NCBI GenBank assembly: GCA_963726785.1
Contig: CAVSDJ010000002.1
Coordinates: 62,001 to 126,000, forward strand
Reading direction: 5' to 3'
Origin: DATEKX01 sp963726785
Lineage (GTDB): Bacteria; Acidobacteriota; Blastocatellia; UBA7656
Length of the DNA: 64,000 bases
This document shows, in pieces, positions 1 through 9,223 of this stretch. The position numbers were made by a program, and so were the translations under genes. Within the stretch, counting starts at the first letter, position 1, and each line of letters opens with the position of its first letter. Below the pieces are notes generated by a model. It was not told the origin of the DNA. It saw nothing but the letters and a program-made list of their open reading frames with translations, and searched no databases.

Positions 1-820
1 CTATGTCTTCGGGCGTGCCGACTCCCATCAGGTATCGCGGTTTGTCTTCGGGAAGCCGGGGCGCGATGTGCGAGACCACATCAAACATCGCGCTCTTTTC
101 TTCGCCGACCGACAGCCCGCCGATTGCATATCCGTCAAAGCCAATCTCAAGCAGCCCATCGAGACTGCGCTCGCGAAGGTCTGGAAAGATGCTGCCTTGA
201 TTGATTCCAAACAGAGCTTGCGAAGGATTGACTATCTTGAATCCGGCGCGCTCGGCTTCCGACCGTTCGCTGTGCAATTTTGTGAGTCGCTCTTTAGACC
301 TGCGCGCCCAGTTTGTGGTCATCTCAAGCGACTTGAGCGCCTCTTCGCGGGTTGCGGGATAAGGCGTGCATTCATCGAAGGCCATCACTATGTCTGAGCC
401 GAGCGCCGCCTGAATCTCCATGGATTTTTCAGGCGAGAGGAAATGGCGCGAGCCATCAATGTGAGATTGAAACTCGACGCCCTCGTCGCTGATGCGACGA
501 AGCCCCGTGAGGCTGAAGACCTGAAAGCCTCCGCTGTCTGTCAGTATCACCCTGTCCCACGAAATGAAACGATGAAGCCCGCCGAGCTGATTGACGATCA
601 GATGGCCGGGCCTCAAATAGAGATGATAGGTATTGCCGAGAATGATTCGCGCTCCGGCATCTTCGAGCATCGTTTGCGTGAGCGCTTTGACTGTGCCCTG
701 CGTGCCGACCGGCATAAAGACAGGTGTATCGAAAGAGCCATGTTCGGTCGTGACTCGGCCCGCGCGAGCGCGCGTCGCAGTGTCGCTTGAAATTTTCTCG
801 AATGAAAACGGGCCGGACAT
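1..820 (-). CDS. tgt: Queuine tRNA-ribosyltransferase, C-terminus cut by window edge
   Basis: Tgt exchanges the wobble guanine of GUN-anticodon tRNAs for a 7-deazaguanine precursor in queuosine biosynthesis. About 273 residues are visible and roughly the last 100 of a normal ~375-residue protein lie outside the window. Family signatures in order are the N-terminal 'HGSFDTPVFMPVGT' region, 'TDSGGFQVFSL' near residues 94-104, 'MAFDECT' near 146-152 carrying a binding-site Asp, and 'GGLSVGE' followed by 'YLMGVGTPED' at the edge. The start is the ATG at 818-820, giving MSGPFSFEK; it lies 2 nt after the stop of the upstream Uma2 gene, so the two are probably co-transcribed. Identity is clear from the motifs. 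Confidence 0.93.
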   Translation of the reverse strand, partial: MSGPFSFEKISSDTATRARAGRVTTEHGSFDTPVFMPVGTQGTVKALTQTMLEDAGARIILGNTYHLYLRPGHLIVNQLGGLHRFISWDRVILTDSGGFQVFSLTGLRRISDEGVEFQSHIDGSRHFLSPEKSMEIQAALGSDIVMAFDECTPYPATREEALKSLEMTTNWARRSKERLTKLHSERSEAERAGFKIVNPSQALFGINQGSIFPDLRERSLDGLLEIGFDGYAIGGLSVGEEKSAMFDVVSHIAPRLPEDKPRYLMGVGTPEDI

Positions 821-822
821 CG

Positions 823-1464
823 CTACAGCAACTCGTCTTGCTCGCGAGGCTCAATCGGCTCTTCCAAGAAAACGACGCGGTCGTAAACTTCGCTCAAGCG
901 TAAGGCACAATCAATCGAGGCGAGTCGCAGGGTGCCTTCAAGTTCGCTGACCGTAGACATTAACCATTTATCATCCGACTGGCGGCGGAAGTGCTCGACG
1001 AGCGGCATAGTTTGAGATACTAAAATGTAATCGGTGAGCGTAACGAGATGCGCTCGATAACGCCGAAATTTTTCTCCGCGATCATAGCTTTCAGTGGCTG
1101 GCGATAAGACTTCTATGATTACGTTTGGATTGATGAGCACATCCTGGCGCTCATCGAGAAATTGAAGCTCTCCGCAGACAACAACCAGATCGGGGTAGGA
1201 GAACAGCCCTTTGGTGGTTTTATAGGATTTTATCGCCGGGCCGCTCAAAACTTTTGAATCCTTTGTCCAGACGCGACAAGGCGTTCCCCTTAATTGTAGA
1301 CTTAATTCACGAACCAGATTCACGCAAATGTCGGCGTGTTGTACGCTCTCGCCAGCCATTGCGTAAATCTGCCCGTCGAGGTATTCATGCCGCTCTTCTG
1401 ATTCTCGTTCAAGGGCCAGATACTCTTCGACCGTATAGCGTGGTTGTGTCTGCGCCAAGCTCAT
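823..1464 (-). CDS. Uma2-family (DUF820) putative PD-(D/E)XK nuclease
   Basis: A 213-residue Uma2-family protein, a group common in cyanobacteria and acidobacteria with a restriction-endonuclease-like fold but mostly unknown biological role. Visible are the N-terminal 'YTVEEYLALE' and 'HEYLDGQIYAMAGES' segments, then 'SYPDLVVVCGE' and 'NVIIEVLSPATESYDRGEK', which supply the Asp, Glu and Lys of a PD-ExK site. It sits 2 nt upstream of tgt on the same strand. A second, divergent family member is at 32806-33414. The family assignment is firm; a cellular function cannot be assigned. Confidence 0.88.
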   Translation of the reverse strand: MSLAQTQPRYTVEEYLALERESEERHEYLDGQIYAMAGESVQHADICVNLVRELSLQLRGTPCRVWTKDSKVLSGPAIKSYKTTKGLFSYPDLVVVCGELQFLDERQDVLINPNVIIEVLSPATESYDRGEKFRRYRAHLVTLTDYILVSQTMPLVEHFRRQSDDKWLMSTVSELEGTLRLASIDCALRLSEVYDRVVFLEEPIEPREQDELL

Positions 1465-1480
1465 GTTCTTTGACCTCCAT

Positions 1481-2485
1481 TTATTGCGCTACTCTGTAAC
1501 CGGGTCTTGCTCGAACCACTGCGCCGGGCCTCGATACGGTGACCGAGATGCGCCGGTCTTTATCGTTCTTTTTATCGGGCGGGTAATAGCCGAGCAGGTA
1601 CTGCCGCCTCAATTCATCGGTGATTCGCCCGAAAGCGGCTTTGAGGTCTGTCAATCGGTCTGCTCTTTCAATTACGCCGCCTGACAATCGAGCCATCTCT
1701 AAGAGGTAATCATCGGCTTCTCTGTAGATGCGGTCGAGTTCGCGCAAAGCTTTGTCGCGATCCTCACTGGCCTTCGCATTATTCGACGCCGTCTGTATGG
1801 TGAATTTCTTTTCAAGCTTTCGTTCGACATCCTCTCTCGTCGAATAACGTATCGGATAAACGATTACGTCTTCGCTTTCTATGATAGCGTCGAGCGTGTC
1901 TTCAAGGCTTATTTCGCTGCTCGCAGTATCTATGCCGTCAGAAAAAAGTATGACCGCTTTGCGTCCTTCTATCTGTTCCAAACGCTCCCAGACCGCCGTG
2001 TAGACCGCTTCGTACACTTGCGTGTACTCGCCCGGTTTTATGTCGCTTATTGCGCGCGTTATCTGCGAGCGGTCGCCGGTCAACTCAGACAGGATGCGAA
2101 CGCTGTCGTTAAACTCTACAATCATAACCTTATCCTGAGGTCTGAGATTTTCTATGAAAGCGAGCGCGGCGTTTTTTATGTGCTCCAACTGTTCGACGGT
2201 CGAGCCGCTCGAATCAATCAGCAGCGCGACGTTGAATGGCTCTTCGACCGTGCCGAAAAACTCTACGTCTCGCTTCACGCCGTCTTCGTAAATCGCAAAC
2301 TCTTCTCGCTTCAAATCCGTCAGGTAGCGCCCGCCCTTCTCCTTCACGATGACCGGAACCTGCACGAGCGTCGCGCGAAGTTTTATCGGTTCATCCTCGG
2401 ACGGAGTCGGTTTCTGTTTGTCAGTCTGTTGCAGTAGCAATAAGAACAGGAGCGAAAAAACTGCGTTTCGGGCCAGCCATGTCAT
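1481..2485 (-). CDS. VWFA-related domain protein, secreted
   Basis: A 334-residue protein with a hydrophobic N-terminal segment (MTWLARNAVFSLLFLLLLQQ) fitting a signal peptide, a short beta-rich region with 'LVQVPVIVKEKGGRYLTDL' and 'EFAIYEDG', and a von Willebrand A domain whose MIDAS motif is 'LIDSSGS' with the later 'LFSDGID'. The C-terminal 'QYLLGYYPPD' and 'VRARPGYR' are typical of the acidobacterial VWFA-related family. An upstream in-frame GTG/ATG would add about 60 residues of non-signal character, so I chose the ATG at 2483-2485. Function is unknown; a metal-dependent adhesion or complex-assembly role is the family-level expectation. Paralogs lie at 17879-20020 and 20232-22462. Confidence 0.85.
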   Translation of the reverse strand: MTWLARNAVFSLLFLLLLQQTDKQKPTPSEDEPIKLRATLVQVPVIVKEKGGRYLTDLKREEFAIYEDGVKRDVEFFGTVEEPFNVALLIDSSGSTVEQLEHIKNAALAFIENLRPQDKVMIVEFNDSVRILSELTGDRSQITRAISDIKPGEYTQVYEAVYTAVWERLEQIEGRKAVILFSDGIDTASSEISLEDTLDAIIESEDVIVYPIRYSTREDVERKLEKKFTIQTASNNAKASEDRDKALRELDRIYREADDYLLEMARLSGGVIERADRLTDLKAAFGRITDELRRQYLLGYYPPDKKNDKDRRISVTVSRPGAVVRARPGYRVAQ

Positions 2486-2642
2486 AAAAAGATACCTCGA
2501 CTGAAAAATACATCCTGGGGCAAACGGCACGATTCTATGTTGCTCTCTTGTGAGCTTTGGTTGCAAGCTCGCGAGGAAGTTGACGCGCCTTTGGGGTAGT
2601 GAGACAATCGCCGTTAAATCAATTGGAGAGCAAGTAAAATTC

Positions 2643-3830
2643 ATGCAGAAGTCGCTGGAAGGCATTCGCGTTCTCGATCTGTCAAGGATGTTGCCGGGGC
2701 CTTACGCTTCGATGATGCTCGGCGATCTGGGTGCGGAAGTTATTAAAGTCGAAGAGACTAAAATCGGAGACCCGACGCGCCACAGTCCTCCCAGGATCGG
2801 CACGCATAGCGCGCCCTTTCTTCAAGTCAATCGCAACAAGAAATCCATCGCGCTTAATCTAAAGCAACCAGCGGCTCGCGACATCTTCTTGAAACTGGCT
2901 GCCACCTCAGATGTCGTGTTGGAACAGTTTCGCCCCGGAGTAGTTGATCGGTTAGGCATCGGCTACGACGTGGTTAGTGCCATAAACCCGCGAATCATCT
3001 ATTGCTCGCTTACGGGCTTCGGGCAAACGGGGCCGCACCGCGACCGCAGCGGGCACGATTTGAATTACCTGGCGCTTTCCGGCGTCTTAGGTCTCACGAC
3101 AGACGAGCGAGGCAAACCTGTCATTCCCGGCGTTCAGGTCGCGGACCTTGCTGGCGGTATGGTCGCGGCATTTGCGATGCTCGCCGCTTTGATTGCGCGC
3201 CAGCGGACAGGGCGCGGCCAGTACGTAGACGTTTCAATGTTCGACGTGATGCTTTCGATGCTGCCGATTCCCGCCTCGCATCACTTCGCAGGCAAGACAA
3301 TCCAAGTCGGCGGCAAGTATGTCCTTTCGGGCGCGTATCCTTTCTATAACGTCTACGAGACGAGCGATGAGAAATTCATGACGCTCGGCGCGCTTGAGCC
3401 AAAGTTCTGGGCAAACTTTTGCAATCGGGTTGGCCGCGAAGATTTAATCGCGCGGCAGTTCGATTCCGACGACCGCCGCGCGGAACTGTTTGAAGAAGTG
3501 CGCGACATCTTCAAATCAAAAACGCAGGGCGAATGGATTGAGTTGATGCGCGACGCGGATTGCTGCTCGGAACCTGTGCTTTCGATGAGTGAAGCGTTCG
3601 AGCACGCTCAAACGCGAGCGCGCGAAATGGTGAGCGAGCTTGATCGTCCGAACGAGGCGAGCATAAAACAACTCGGCTTCTCTTATAAGTTGAGCGACAC
3701 ATCGCCCGAGATGAAACACGCAGCGCCCGCGCTCGGCGAGCATACTGACGAATTGCTCGCGGCGCTCGGCATCAGCGAGCAGGAGCGCGAGCGGCTCAAG
3801 CACGCGGGCATCACGCGAACAACCGATTAA
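2643..3830 (+). CDS. CaiB/BaiF-family protein, alpha-methylacyl-CoA racemase-like
   Basis: A 395-residue member of the class III CoA-transferase family. The start at 2643 is preceded by a GGAG about a dozen bases upstream and gives the family N-terminus 'LEGIRVLDLSRMLPGPYA'. Three positions match the racemase subgroup rather than the transferases: 'GHDLNY' with H138 and D139, 'VADLAGG' with D168, and 'GALEPKFW' with E252, corresponding to the His, Asp and Glu of characterised alpha-methylacyl-CoA racemases. It would invert the 2-methyl configuration of branched acyl-CoAs so that a dehydrogenase can act, and an acyl-CoA dehydrogenase gene follows 23 nt downstream. A CoA transferase remains possible. 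Confidence 0.85.
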   Translation: MQKSLEGIRVLDLSRMLPGPYASMMLGDLGAEVIKVEETKIGDPTRHSPPRIGTHSAPFLQVNRNKKSIALNLKQPAARDIFLKLAATSDVVLEQFRPGVVDRLGIGYDVVSAINPRIIYCSLTGFGQTGPHRDRSGHDLNYLALSGVLGLTTDERGKPVIPGVQVADLAGGMVAAFAMLAALIARQRTGRGQYVDVSMFDVMLSMLPIPASHHFAGKTIQVGGKYVLSGAYPFYNVYETSDEKFMTLGALEPKFWANFCNRVGREDLIARQFDSDDRRAELFEEVRDIFKSKTQGEWIELMRDADCCSEPVLSMSEAFEHAQTRAREMVSELDRPNEASIKQLGFSYKLSDTSPEMKHAAPALGEHTDELLAALGISEQERERLKHAGITRTTD

Positions 3831-3853
3831 TAATTAAAGTGCCGGAGGCTATG

Positions 3854-4996
3854 ATGGATTACACGCTGACAGAGGAACAAGAACAACTGAGGAAGCTCGT
3901 CGAAGAGTTCGCGCTCAGAGACGTGAAGCCGTATTGGGAAAAGCAGGGCTATGGAGAATTCCCCTGGCCGCTGTTTAGAAAGATGGGCGAGCTTGGGCTT
4001 GCGGCCATCCCGTTCCCGACCGAATACGGCGGAGGCGGGCTTGATTATTCGAGCTATGCGCTTGTGCTCGAAGAACTCACGCGGCTCGAAAGCCATCTGG
4101 GCGGCGTGCTGGCCGTGCACGGTTTGCCGCAACTGATAATCAATCACTTCGGCACAGAAGCGCAGAAGCAAAAATATCTGCCCGCGATGGCCCGAGCAGA
4201 ACTGCTCGGTGCGTTCGCGCTGACAGAACCTCACGCCGGGTCGGATGCAGCAAACATCAACACGCGAGCCGAGCTTCGCGGCGACCGCTACGTTCTGCGC
4301 GGGCAGAAAATCTGGATCACTCACGGCGGCGAAGCAGACGTTTACATCGTGATGGCTGTTACTGAAAAAGGGAAAGGCGCAAAGGGCGTCAGTTCTTTCA
4401 TCGTAGAAAAAGACGCGCAGGGTCTCGCGTTCGGCAAACGCGAACGGCCAATGGGCTTGCCTCATCACACGCGCGAAGTCTTTTTTGAAGACTGCGAAAT
4501 CCCGCGCGAAAACATTGTGGGCCGCGAGGGCGAAGGGTTCAAGGTAGCGATGACCGCGCTCGATTCCGGTCGCATCACCGTTGCCGCGACTTCGATAGGA
4601 ACAGCGCAGGCGGCTTTCGATCACGCGCTGAGGTATTCGACCGAGCGCCGCGCGTTCGGGCAAGCGATATCTGAATTTCAAGGCATACAGTTTATGCTCG
4701 CAGACATGGCCGCCGCGATTGAAGCTGCCCGCTGCGTGATGCGCAAAGCTGCTTACTTGAGAGATCGAGGGCTGCCGTTCAATGCCATTGCTTCGATGGC
4801 AAAACTGCTTGCGACCGACGCGGCTATGAAAGTGACTACGGATGCGGTTCAGATTTATGGCGGCTACGGGACGAGCGAAGACTATCCCGTTCAAGCGTTG
4901 ATGCGCGAAGCGAAGATCGGCCAGATAGTCGAAGGCACGAACCAGATTCAGCGAATGATAATCGCCCGCGAGTTGCTCAAGAAGTTCAAACAGTAG
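3854..4996 (+). CDS. Acyl-CoA dehydrogenase
   Basis: A 380-residue FAD enzyme that introduces the alpha-beta double bond in acyl-CoA. The three-domain layout is complete: an N-terminal helical domain, the middle 'ALTEPHAGSDAANI' FAD/substrate segment followed by 'KIWITHGGEADVYIV', and the C-terminal domain with 'ERRAFGQAISEFQ', 'QIYGGYGTSEDYPVQ' and 'VEGTNQIQRMIIAREL'. The Glu of VEGT is the usual catalytic base position. I chose the ATG at 3854 because GGAGG at 3844-3848 sits 5 nt upstream; the ATG at 3851 and a GTG at 3839 are alternatives. It forms a unit with the racemase-like gene. The acyl substrate cannot be read from the sequence. Confidence 0.9.
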   Translation: MDYTLTEEQEQLRKLVEEFALRDVKPYWEKQGYGEFPWPLFRKMGELGLAAIPFPTEYGGGGLDYSSYALVLEELTRLESHLGGVLAVHGLPQLIINHFGTEAQKQKYLPAMARAELLGAFALTEPHAGSDAANINTRAELRGDRYVLRGQKIWITHGGEADVYIVMAVTEKGKGAKGVSSFIVEKDAQGLAFGKRERPMGLPHHTREVFFEDCEIPRENIVGREGEGFKVAMTALDSGRITVAATSIGTAQAAFDHALRYSTERRAFGQAISEFQGIQFMLADMAAAIEAARCVMRKAAYLRDRGLPFNAIASMAKLLATDAAMKVTTDAVQIYGGYGTSEDYPVQALMREAKIGQIVEGTNQIQRMIIARELLKKFKQ

Positions 4997-5000
4997 CTCG

Positions 5001-5087
5001 GAAGAAAAGATGAAGTATGAATGATGAACGATGAATTAAGAATCTTTATCAATTCATCATTCATCATTCCTCTTTCATCGTTTCTTC
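5001..5087. repeat. Inverted repeat, ATGAATGATGAA family (C1)
   Basis: Imperfect palindrome between two plus-strand genes. The left arm contains ATGAATGATGAACGATGAATT and the right arm AATTCATCATTCATCATT, with outer GAAGAAAAGATGA against TCATCGTTTCTTC. The right end continues into CTGCGGTGAAC, the end of the family-A repeat. Related copies are at 11061-11148 and inside 39271-39466. Confidence 0.8.
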
Positions 5088-5246
5088 TGCGGTGAACTCT
5101 TTCCATACTTAATTTAATTTTTCCTTCCTTGCGGAGCATCGAAAAATGATATTTCGCATCAAAAGTTACCTGTGCTAATCTGACGCTATCTGTGGCTCCG
5201 TTTCTCTGAATGAGAATTGTAGTTCCCGACGAAGAGAGGTTGAATA

Positions 5247-8069
5247 ATGCATCGTCTTATTGCCCTACTCATAGCTATTGCTGTGTGCGCGCCATTGGCT
5301 TACACGCAGACTCAACAACCCTGTCAGCCGCCCACGCCTCCGACCTTTTCGCGCGAGCAGAACATCTTCACTGAAGAACAGGAATCAGACCTCGGTGATG
5401 CCATTGCCGAACATATACAACGCTCTTTCCGCGTGATTGATGACGAAGAAGTCACAAATTATCTCAATAGTATAGGCCAGCGCATAGTCAAACACCTGCC
5501 GCCGACGAATCTGCGATTTAAATTCATGCTGGTTGACATCCCCGACGCCAACGCGTTCGTGATTCCGGGCGGGCGCGTTTATGTTTCGCGAAAGCTCGTA
5601 TCACTGGCGCAGAGCGAAGATGAGATTGCCGGAGTGATAGGCCACGAAATCGGCCATCTTCTCGCGCGACAACTCTCTACTCAAATGACTCGCAGGTTCC
5701 GCGAAGTGCTGGGCGTGACGGAAATCAAAGACCGCCGCGACATATTCGAGAAGTACAATCAACTGGTTGAAAATGCCGCGCGCAAACCCAAATCTTTCGG
5801 CGGCAGCGACAGAGAAAAAGATCAAATCGTAGCCGACCAGATCGGGTTGTTTGCCGCTGCCAGCGCCGGATACGATCCGCAGGGCAATGCCAACTTCTTT
5901 GACCGTCTCACTGAAAACAAAGGCGACACGGGCAACTTCTTTTCTGAACTATTCGGCACAACGAAACCCGAAGCCAAACGATTGCGCGAGATGCTTAAGG
6001 GCCTCGCTTTGCTGCCGGCCTCCTGCATCGACGCGCGCTCTGCGACTGCCGCCGGAGATTTTAAAAAATGGCAATCCGCAGTCATTAACTACACAGGGGC
6101 AGGCCGCAAGGAATCTCTTCACGCGGTGATGAAAAAGATAACGCTTGAGCCGCCGCTGCGCAGCGATGTCACTCACATGCGTTTCAGCCCCGACGGTAAA
6201 TTTTTTCTGGCCCAGGACGATTCGGGAATCAATGTGCTCACGCGCGAACCATTCGCTTTCGTGTTTCACATCAATGCTCCCGAGGCTAAACCCGCTCAGT
6301 TCACGACGGATTCCAAGCGGATCATCTTCTACAACTCCACTCTGCGCGTGGAAGAGTGGAGCGTTGCAGAACAGAAATTGATAGTCGCGCACGAGTTGTT
6401 CGTTCGCAAGCAATGTTTTCAAACGCAGCTTTCGCCTGATGGCAAGGTCATGGCATGTCTTGATTCCGAAATGAACCTTAATCTGTATGATGTGGCTTCG
6501 GGCGCGCAGGTATTTCAGAAAAAATCATTTTATACGCCTGACGTGCTTGGGATGATTTTTAAGCAACTGCGAGCCGCGCTCAGCGACGGCGAGATTGATT
6601 TTGATGACTTCGATTGGATCAACATGGGTTTTTCGCCCGACGCGCACTACTTCGCGGCTGGCGCTCGCAGCATGAATGCGTTCACAGGATACGCCAGTGA
6701 AAACTCGGCGCTTGCTGTTGATTTGACTACGCGCCAATCGGTTTCGCTTCGCGGGCCTATAAAAAAAATTCTTTCCAACGGGTTTGTTTTTCTAGGCCCG
6801 GACAAACTGACCGGACTTGACAGAGATAAACCGCAGAAATCTCCTATCGTCTCTTTTCCCGCAGGAGAAGTGCTTGGCGACCTTCCGCTCGGAGTAGCTA
6901 AGTTGGATGCGCCGACGCGGGGCAACTACCTGCTGGTTCGCCCTATCAGGGAATACAAGGTGGGTGTAATGGATCTCACGACCAAGAAATTCTTCCTTGC
7001 CAACAAGCTAAGCGCGTTAGACCTCTATGATGATGTATTCGTGTCAGAACGCAGCAACGGCGAACTGGGATTGTACGCGGCGGCAGATCGCCAGATGCGA
7101 GCGACAGTAGTTCTGCCGCGCAATATGCTTGGCCGTTTGCGCGCCACCGCCTTATCAAAAGATCTGAAATGGCTTGCCGTATCGGAACGCTCGCGCGGAG
7201 CCGTTTGGAATCTTGCGAAGGGCGAGCGAACATATCACGTGCGCGGTTTTCGCGGCGGGTACTTTGGCGATGATGACAAACTGTATGCGGACTTTCCCAA
7301 GTTCGAGCAGTCCCAGCGCGGTATAGCGCAACTGGAACTGGCGCGGGCCGATGTGTCTGCCAGTTTCGAGATCAAGGATGACCGCGCAGAGCAATTCGGC
7401 CAGTTCATCGTTATTACAAAGCCTGCCAAAGCGGACGGAGAGCACGATAAGAATGTGATACTCGAAGTGCGCGACGTTCGCAATTTCTCGCCCTTGTGGT
7501 CGAAGCCATTCCCGAAAGAAGCGCCAGAGGTCTGGACAAGCTCGCAGGAGCAAACCATGGCTTGTTTGTGGCCTGTCGCGTCTGACGCAGCTAAAGCCGA
7601 GATTAAAAACGACCCGGCTTTAGGCCAACAACTGGCGGCGATGAAGGAAAAGGAAGGCGACTACTTCCTGCAGGCGCTCGATGCCCGCACGGGAAAGCCG
7701 CTAGGGCGGCTGTTGATTGAGACAGGCAAAGGCTCTTTCCGCATATCCCGCGTGACAGTAGCAGGCGATTGGGTTGTGATTTCAGATACGCAAAACCGTG
7801 TCCTGATTTATTCGCTTTCAAGCGGCGAGCAAAAAGGCAAAGTCTTCGGCAGCCGCGCCGTAATCAATCAATCAGGCAAGCTGTTATGCGTAGAGAATGA
7901 GAGCGGCCAGTTGGCCATCTACGATCTGACTTCGATGGAGAAGCGCGACCAGTTCGTTTTTTCCAGCCCCATCTCGCTCGTCAGGTTCAACCCCGAGGGG
8001 AAGTCGCTGTTTGTGCTGACATCGAATCAGACGGCATATATTCTGGATATGTCCGCTCTTATTAAATAG
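5247..8069 (+). CDS. Secreted M48-type metalloprotease fused to a WD40-like beta-propeller
   Basis: A 940-residue protein with a signal peptide (residues 1-20, MHRLIALLIA...) and an M48-like catalytic region to about residue 270 with 'AFVIPGGRVYVSRKLV' and the zinc motif HEIGH at 133-137. The M48 third ligand normally lies in an ExxxD motif; here the aligned segment is QIVAD (residues 193-197), so the Glu is replaced by Gln. From about residue 300 the protein is a long series of beta-propeller-like repeats ('HMRFSPDGKFFLAQDD', 'QLSPDGKVMACLD', 'LVRFNPEGKSLFVLTSN'). It is probably periplasmic, acting in envelope protein quality control or proteolysis, but activity is uncertain because of the ligand change. 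It is flanked by acyl-CoA dehydrogenase genes with no obvious functional link. Confidence 0.82.
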   Translation: MHRLIALLIAIAVCAPLAYTQTQQPCQPPTPPTFSREQNIFTEEQESDLGDAIAEHIQRSFRVIDDEEVTNYLNSIGQRIVKHLPPTNLRFKFMLVDIPDANAFVIPGGRVYVSRKLVSLAQSEDEIAGVIGHEIGHLLARQLSTQMTRRFREVLGVTEIKDRRDIFEKYNQLVENAARKPKSFGGSDREKDQIVADQIGLFAAASAGYDPQGNANFFDRLTENKGDTGNFFSELFGTTKPEAKRLREMLKGLALLPASCIDARSATAAGDFKKWQSAVINYTGAGRKESLHAVMKKITLEPPLRSDVTHMRFSPDGKFFLAQDDSGINVLTREPFAFVFHINAPEAKPAQFTTDSKRIIFYNSTLRVEEWSVAEQKLIVAHELFVRKQCFQTQLSPDGKVMACLDSEMNLNLYDVASGAQVFQKKSFYTPDVLGMIFKQLRAALSDGEIDFDDFDWINMGFSPDAHYFAAGARSMNAFTGYASENSALAVDLTTRQSVSLRGPIKKILSNGFVFLGPDKLTGLDRDKPQKSPIVSFPAGEVLGDLPLGVAKLDAPTRGNYLLVRPIREYKVGVMDLTTKKFFLANKLSALDLYDDVFVSERSNGELGLYAAADRQMRATVVLPRNMLGRLRATALSKDLKWLAVSERSRGAVWNLAKGERTYHVRGFRGGYFGDDDKLYADFPKFEQSQRGIAQLELARADVSASFEIKDDRAEQFGQFIVITKPAKADGEHDKNVILEVRDVRNFSPLWSKPFPKEAPEVWTSSQEQTMACLWPVASDAAKAEIKNDPALGQQLAAMKEKEGDYFLQALDARTGKPLGRLLIETGKGSFRISRVTVAGDWVVISDTQNRVLIYSLSSGEQKGKVFGSRAVINQSGKLLCVENESGQLAIYDLTSMEKRDQFVFSSPISLVRFNPEGKSLFVLTSNQTAYILDMSALIK

Positions 8070-8080
8070 GATGGAGAGTT

Positions 8081-9223
8081 ATGGATTTCGGGCTGACAGA
8101 TGAACAGCAGCAATATCTGAAGTCTCTGCGCGAATTTCTCGCCGCAGAGATAACGCCGCACGCGGCAGAGATGGATCGCACGGAAAGTTTCAGGCGCGAC
8201 AACCTGACGGCGCTTGCCAGGTTCGGCTACACGGGATTGAACTTTCCCGAAGAACACGGAGGAACGGGCGCGGACTTGCTCACAACGACAATGGCTTCGA
8301 TTGAGCTTTCGCGCGCCTGCGCCGCCACAGCGCTTTCGGTCGGCGCGAGCCTTGCTCTGTGCGGCTATCCGATTTTGAAGTATGGCACGGACGAGCAGCG
8401 CAGGCGTTATTTGCCTAGGTTGATTTCAGGCGAATGGATCGGCGCTCTTGCGTTGACAGAGCCGGGCGCGGGCAGCGACTTGGCGCAAATCAAGACTCGC
8501 GCGGAACGAGACGGCGACCGACTTATAATCAATGGCTCGAAGACGTACATAACTAACGGCCCCGTCGCAGATTTGATTCTGACGTTCGTCGTGACCTATC
8601 AGGATGAACGCTCGCGCAGGTACGGGCTCGTCTTAGTCGAGGGCGAAACAGTGGGACTCGTGCGCGGGCGCAAGCTCGAAAAGATGGGCGTGCGCGGGTC
8701 GCCCACATCCGAGCTTTTCTTTGAAGATTGCGCCGTCCCTGTCTCGAACCTGATCGGAGACGCGAACGCGGGATTTCCTCTTTTGATGAAATGCCTCGCT
8801 TACGACCGAGTGGGCATGGCTTGCTTTTGTCTGGGGATTGCGAAGGCGAGTCTTGATGAAGCGCTTGCTTATGCGACTACGCGCAAGGCGTTCGGAGTGA
8901 CGATAGCGACGTTTGAAGAGATCAGTTTCAAGCTGGCCGAGATGAAGGCCGACATTGACGCAGCCGAGTTGATGATATTGCGCGCGGCGTGGCTGCACGA
9001 TCAAGGCGAAGACGTGACCGTTGATGCGAGCGTTGCGAAGTTATACGCTTCTGAAGTGGCAAAACGCGCGGCTGATTATGCAGTGCAGATTCACGGAGGG
9101 GCGGGATACTTTCGCGATTATCGTGTAGAACGGCTCTACCGCGACGCGCGATTGTGCGAGATAGGTGAAGGCACGAGCGAAATTCAAAGGATGATAATAG
9201 CTCGCTCGATTCTTAATCAGTAG
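8081..9223 (+). CDS. Acyl-CoA dehydrogenase
   Basis: A second 380-residue acyl-CoA dehydrogenase, distinct from the one at 3854. It starts at an ATG preceded by GGAGAG, 11 nt after the M48 gene. It has 'ALTEPGAGSDLAQIKT', 'GSKTYITNGPVADLIL', 'KLEKMGVRGSPTSELFFED', 'YATTRKAFGVTIATFEE', 'QIHGGAGYFRDYRVERLYRD' and 'IGEGTSEIQRMIIAR' with the catalytic-base Glu in GEGT. The C-terminal half resembles short-chain or branched-chain acyl-CoA dehydrogenases. Its TAG stop is the first three bases of a repeat core (9217-9279). Confidence 0.92.
   Translation: MDFGLTDEQQQYLKSLREFLAAEITPHAAEMDRTESFRRDNLTALARFGYTGLNFPEEHGGTGADLLTTTMASIELSRACAATALSVGASLALCGYPILKYGTDEQRRRYLPRLISGEWIGALALTEPGAGSDLAQIKTRAERDGDRLIINGSKTYITNGPVADLILTFVVTYQDERSRRYGLVLVEGETVGLVRGRKLEKMGVRGSPTSELFFEDCAVPVSNLIGDANAGFPLLMKCLAYDRVGMACFCLGIAKASLDEALAYATTRKAFGVTIATFEEISFKLAEMKADIDAAELMILRAAWLHDQGEDVTVDASVAKLYASEVAKRAADYAVQIHGGAGYFRDYRVERLYRDARLCEIGEGTSEIQRMIIARSILNQ

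Noticed and set aside
456..854. 132-codon minus-strand ORF near the left edge
   Set aside because: Out of frame with tgt, which is open across the same region and matches the family residue by residue.
3827..4894. 355-codon minus-strand ORF
   Set aside because: Lies antisense to a clear acyl-CoA dehydrogenase; its translation is low-complexity Arg/His/Phe-rich with no motifs.
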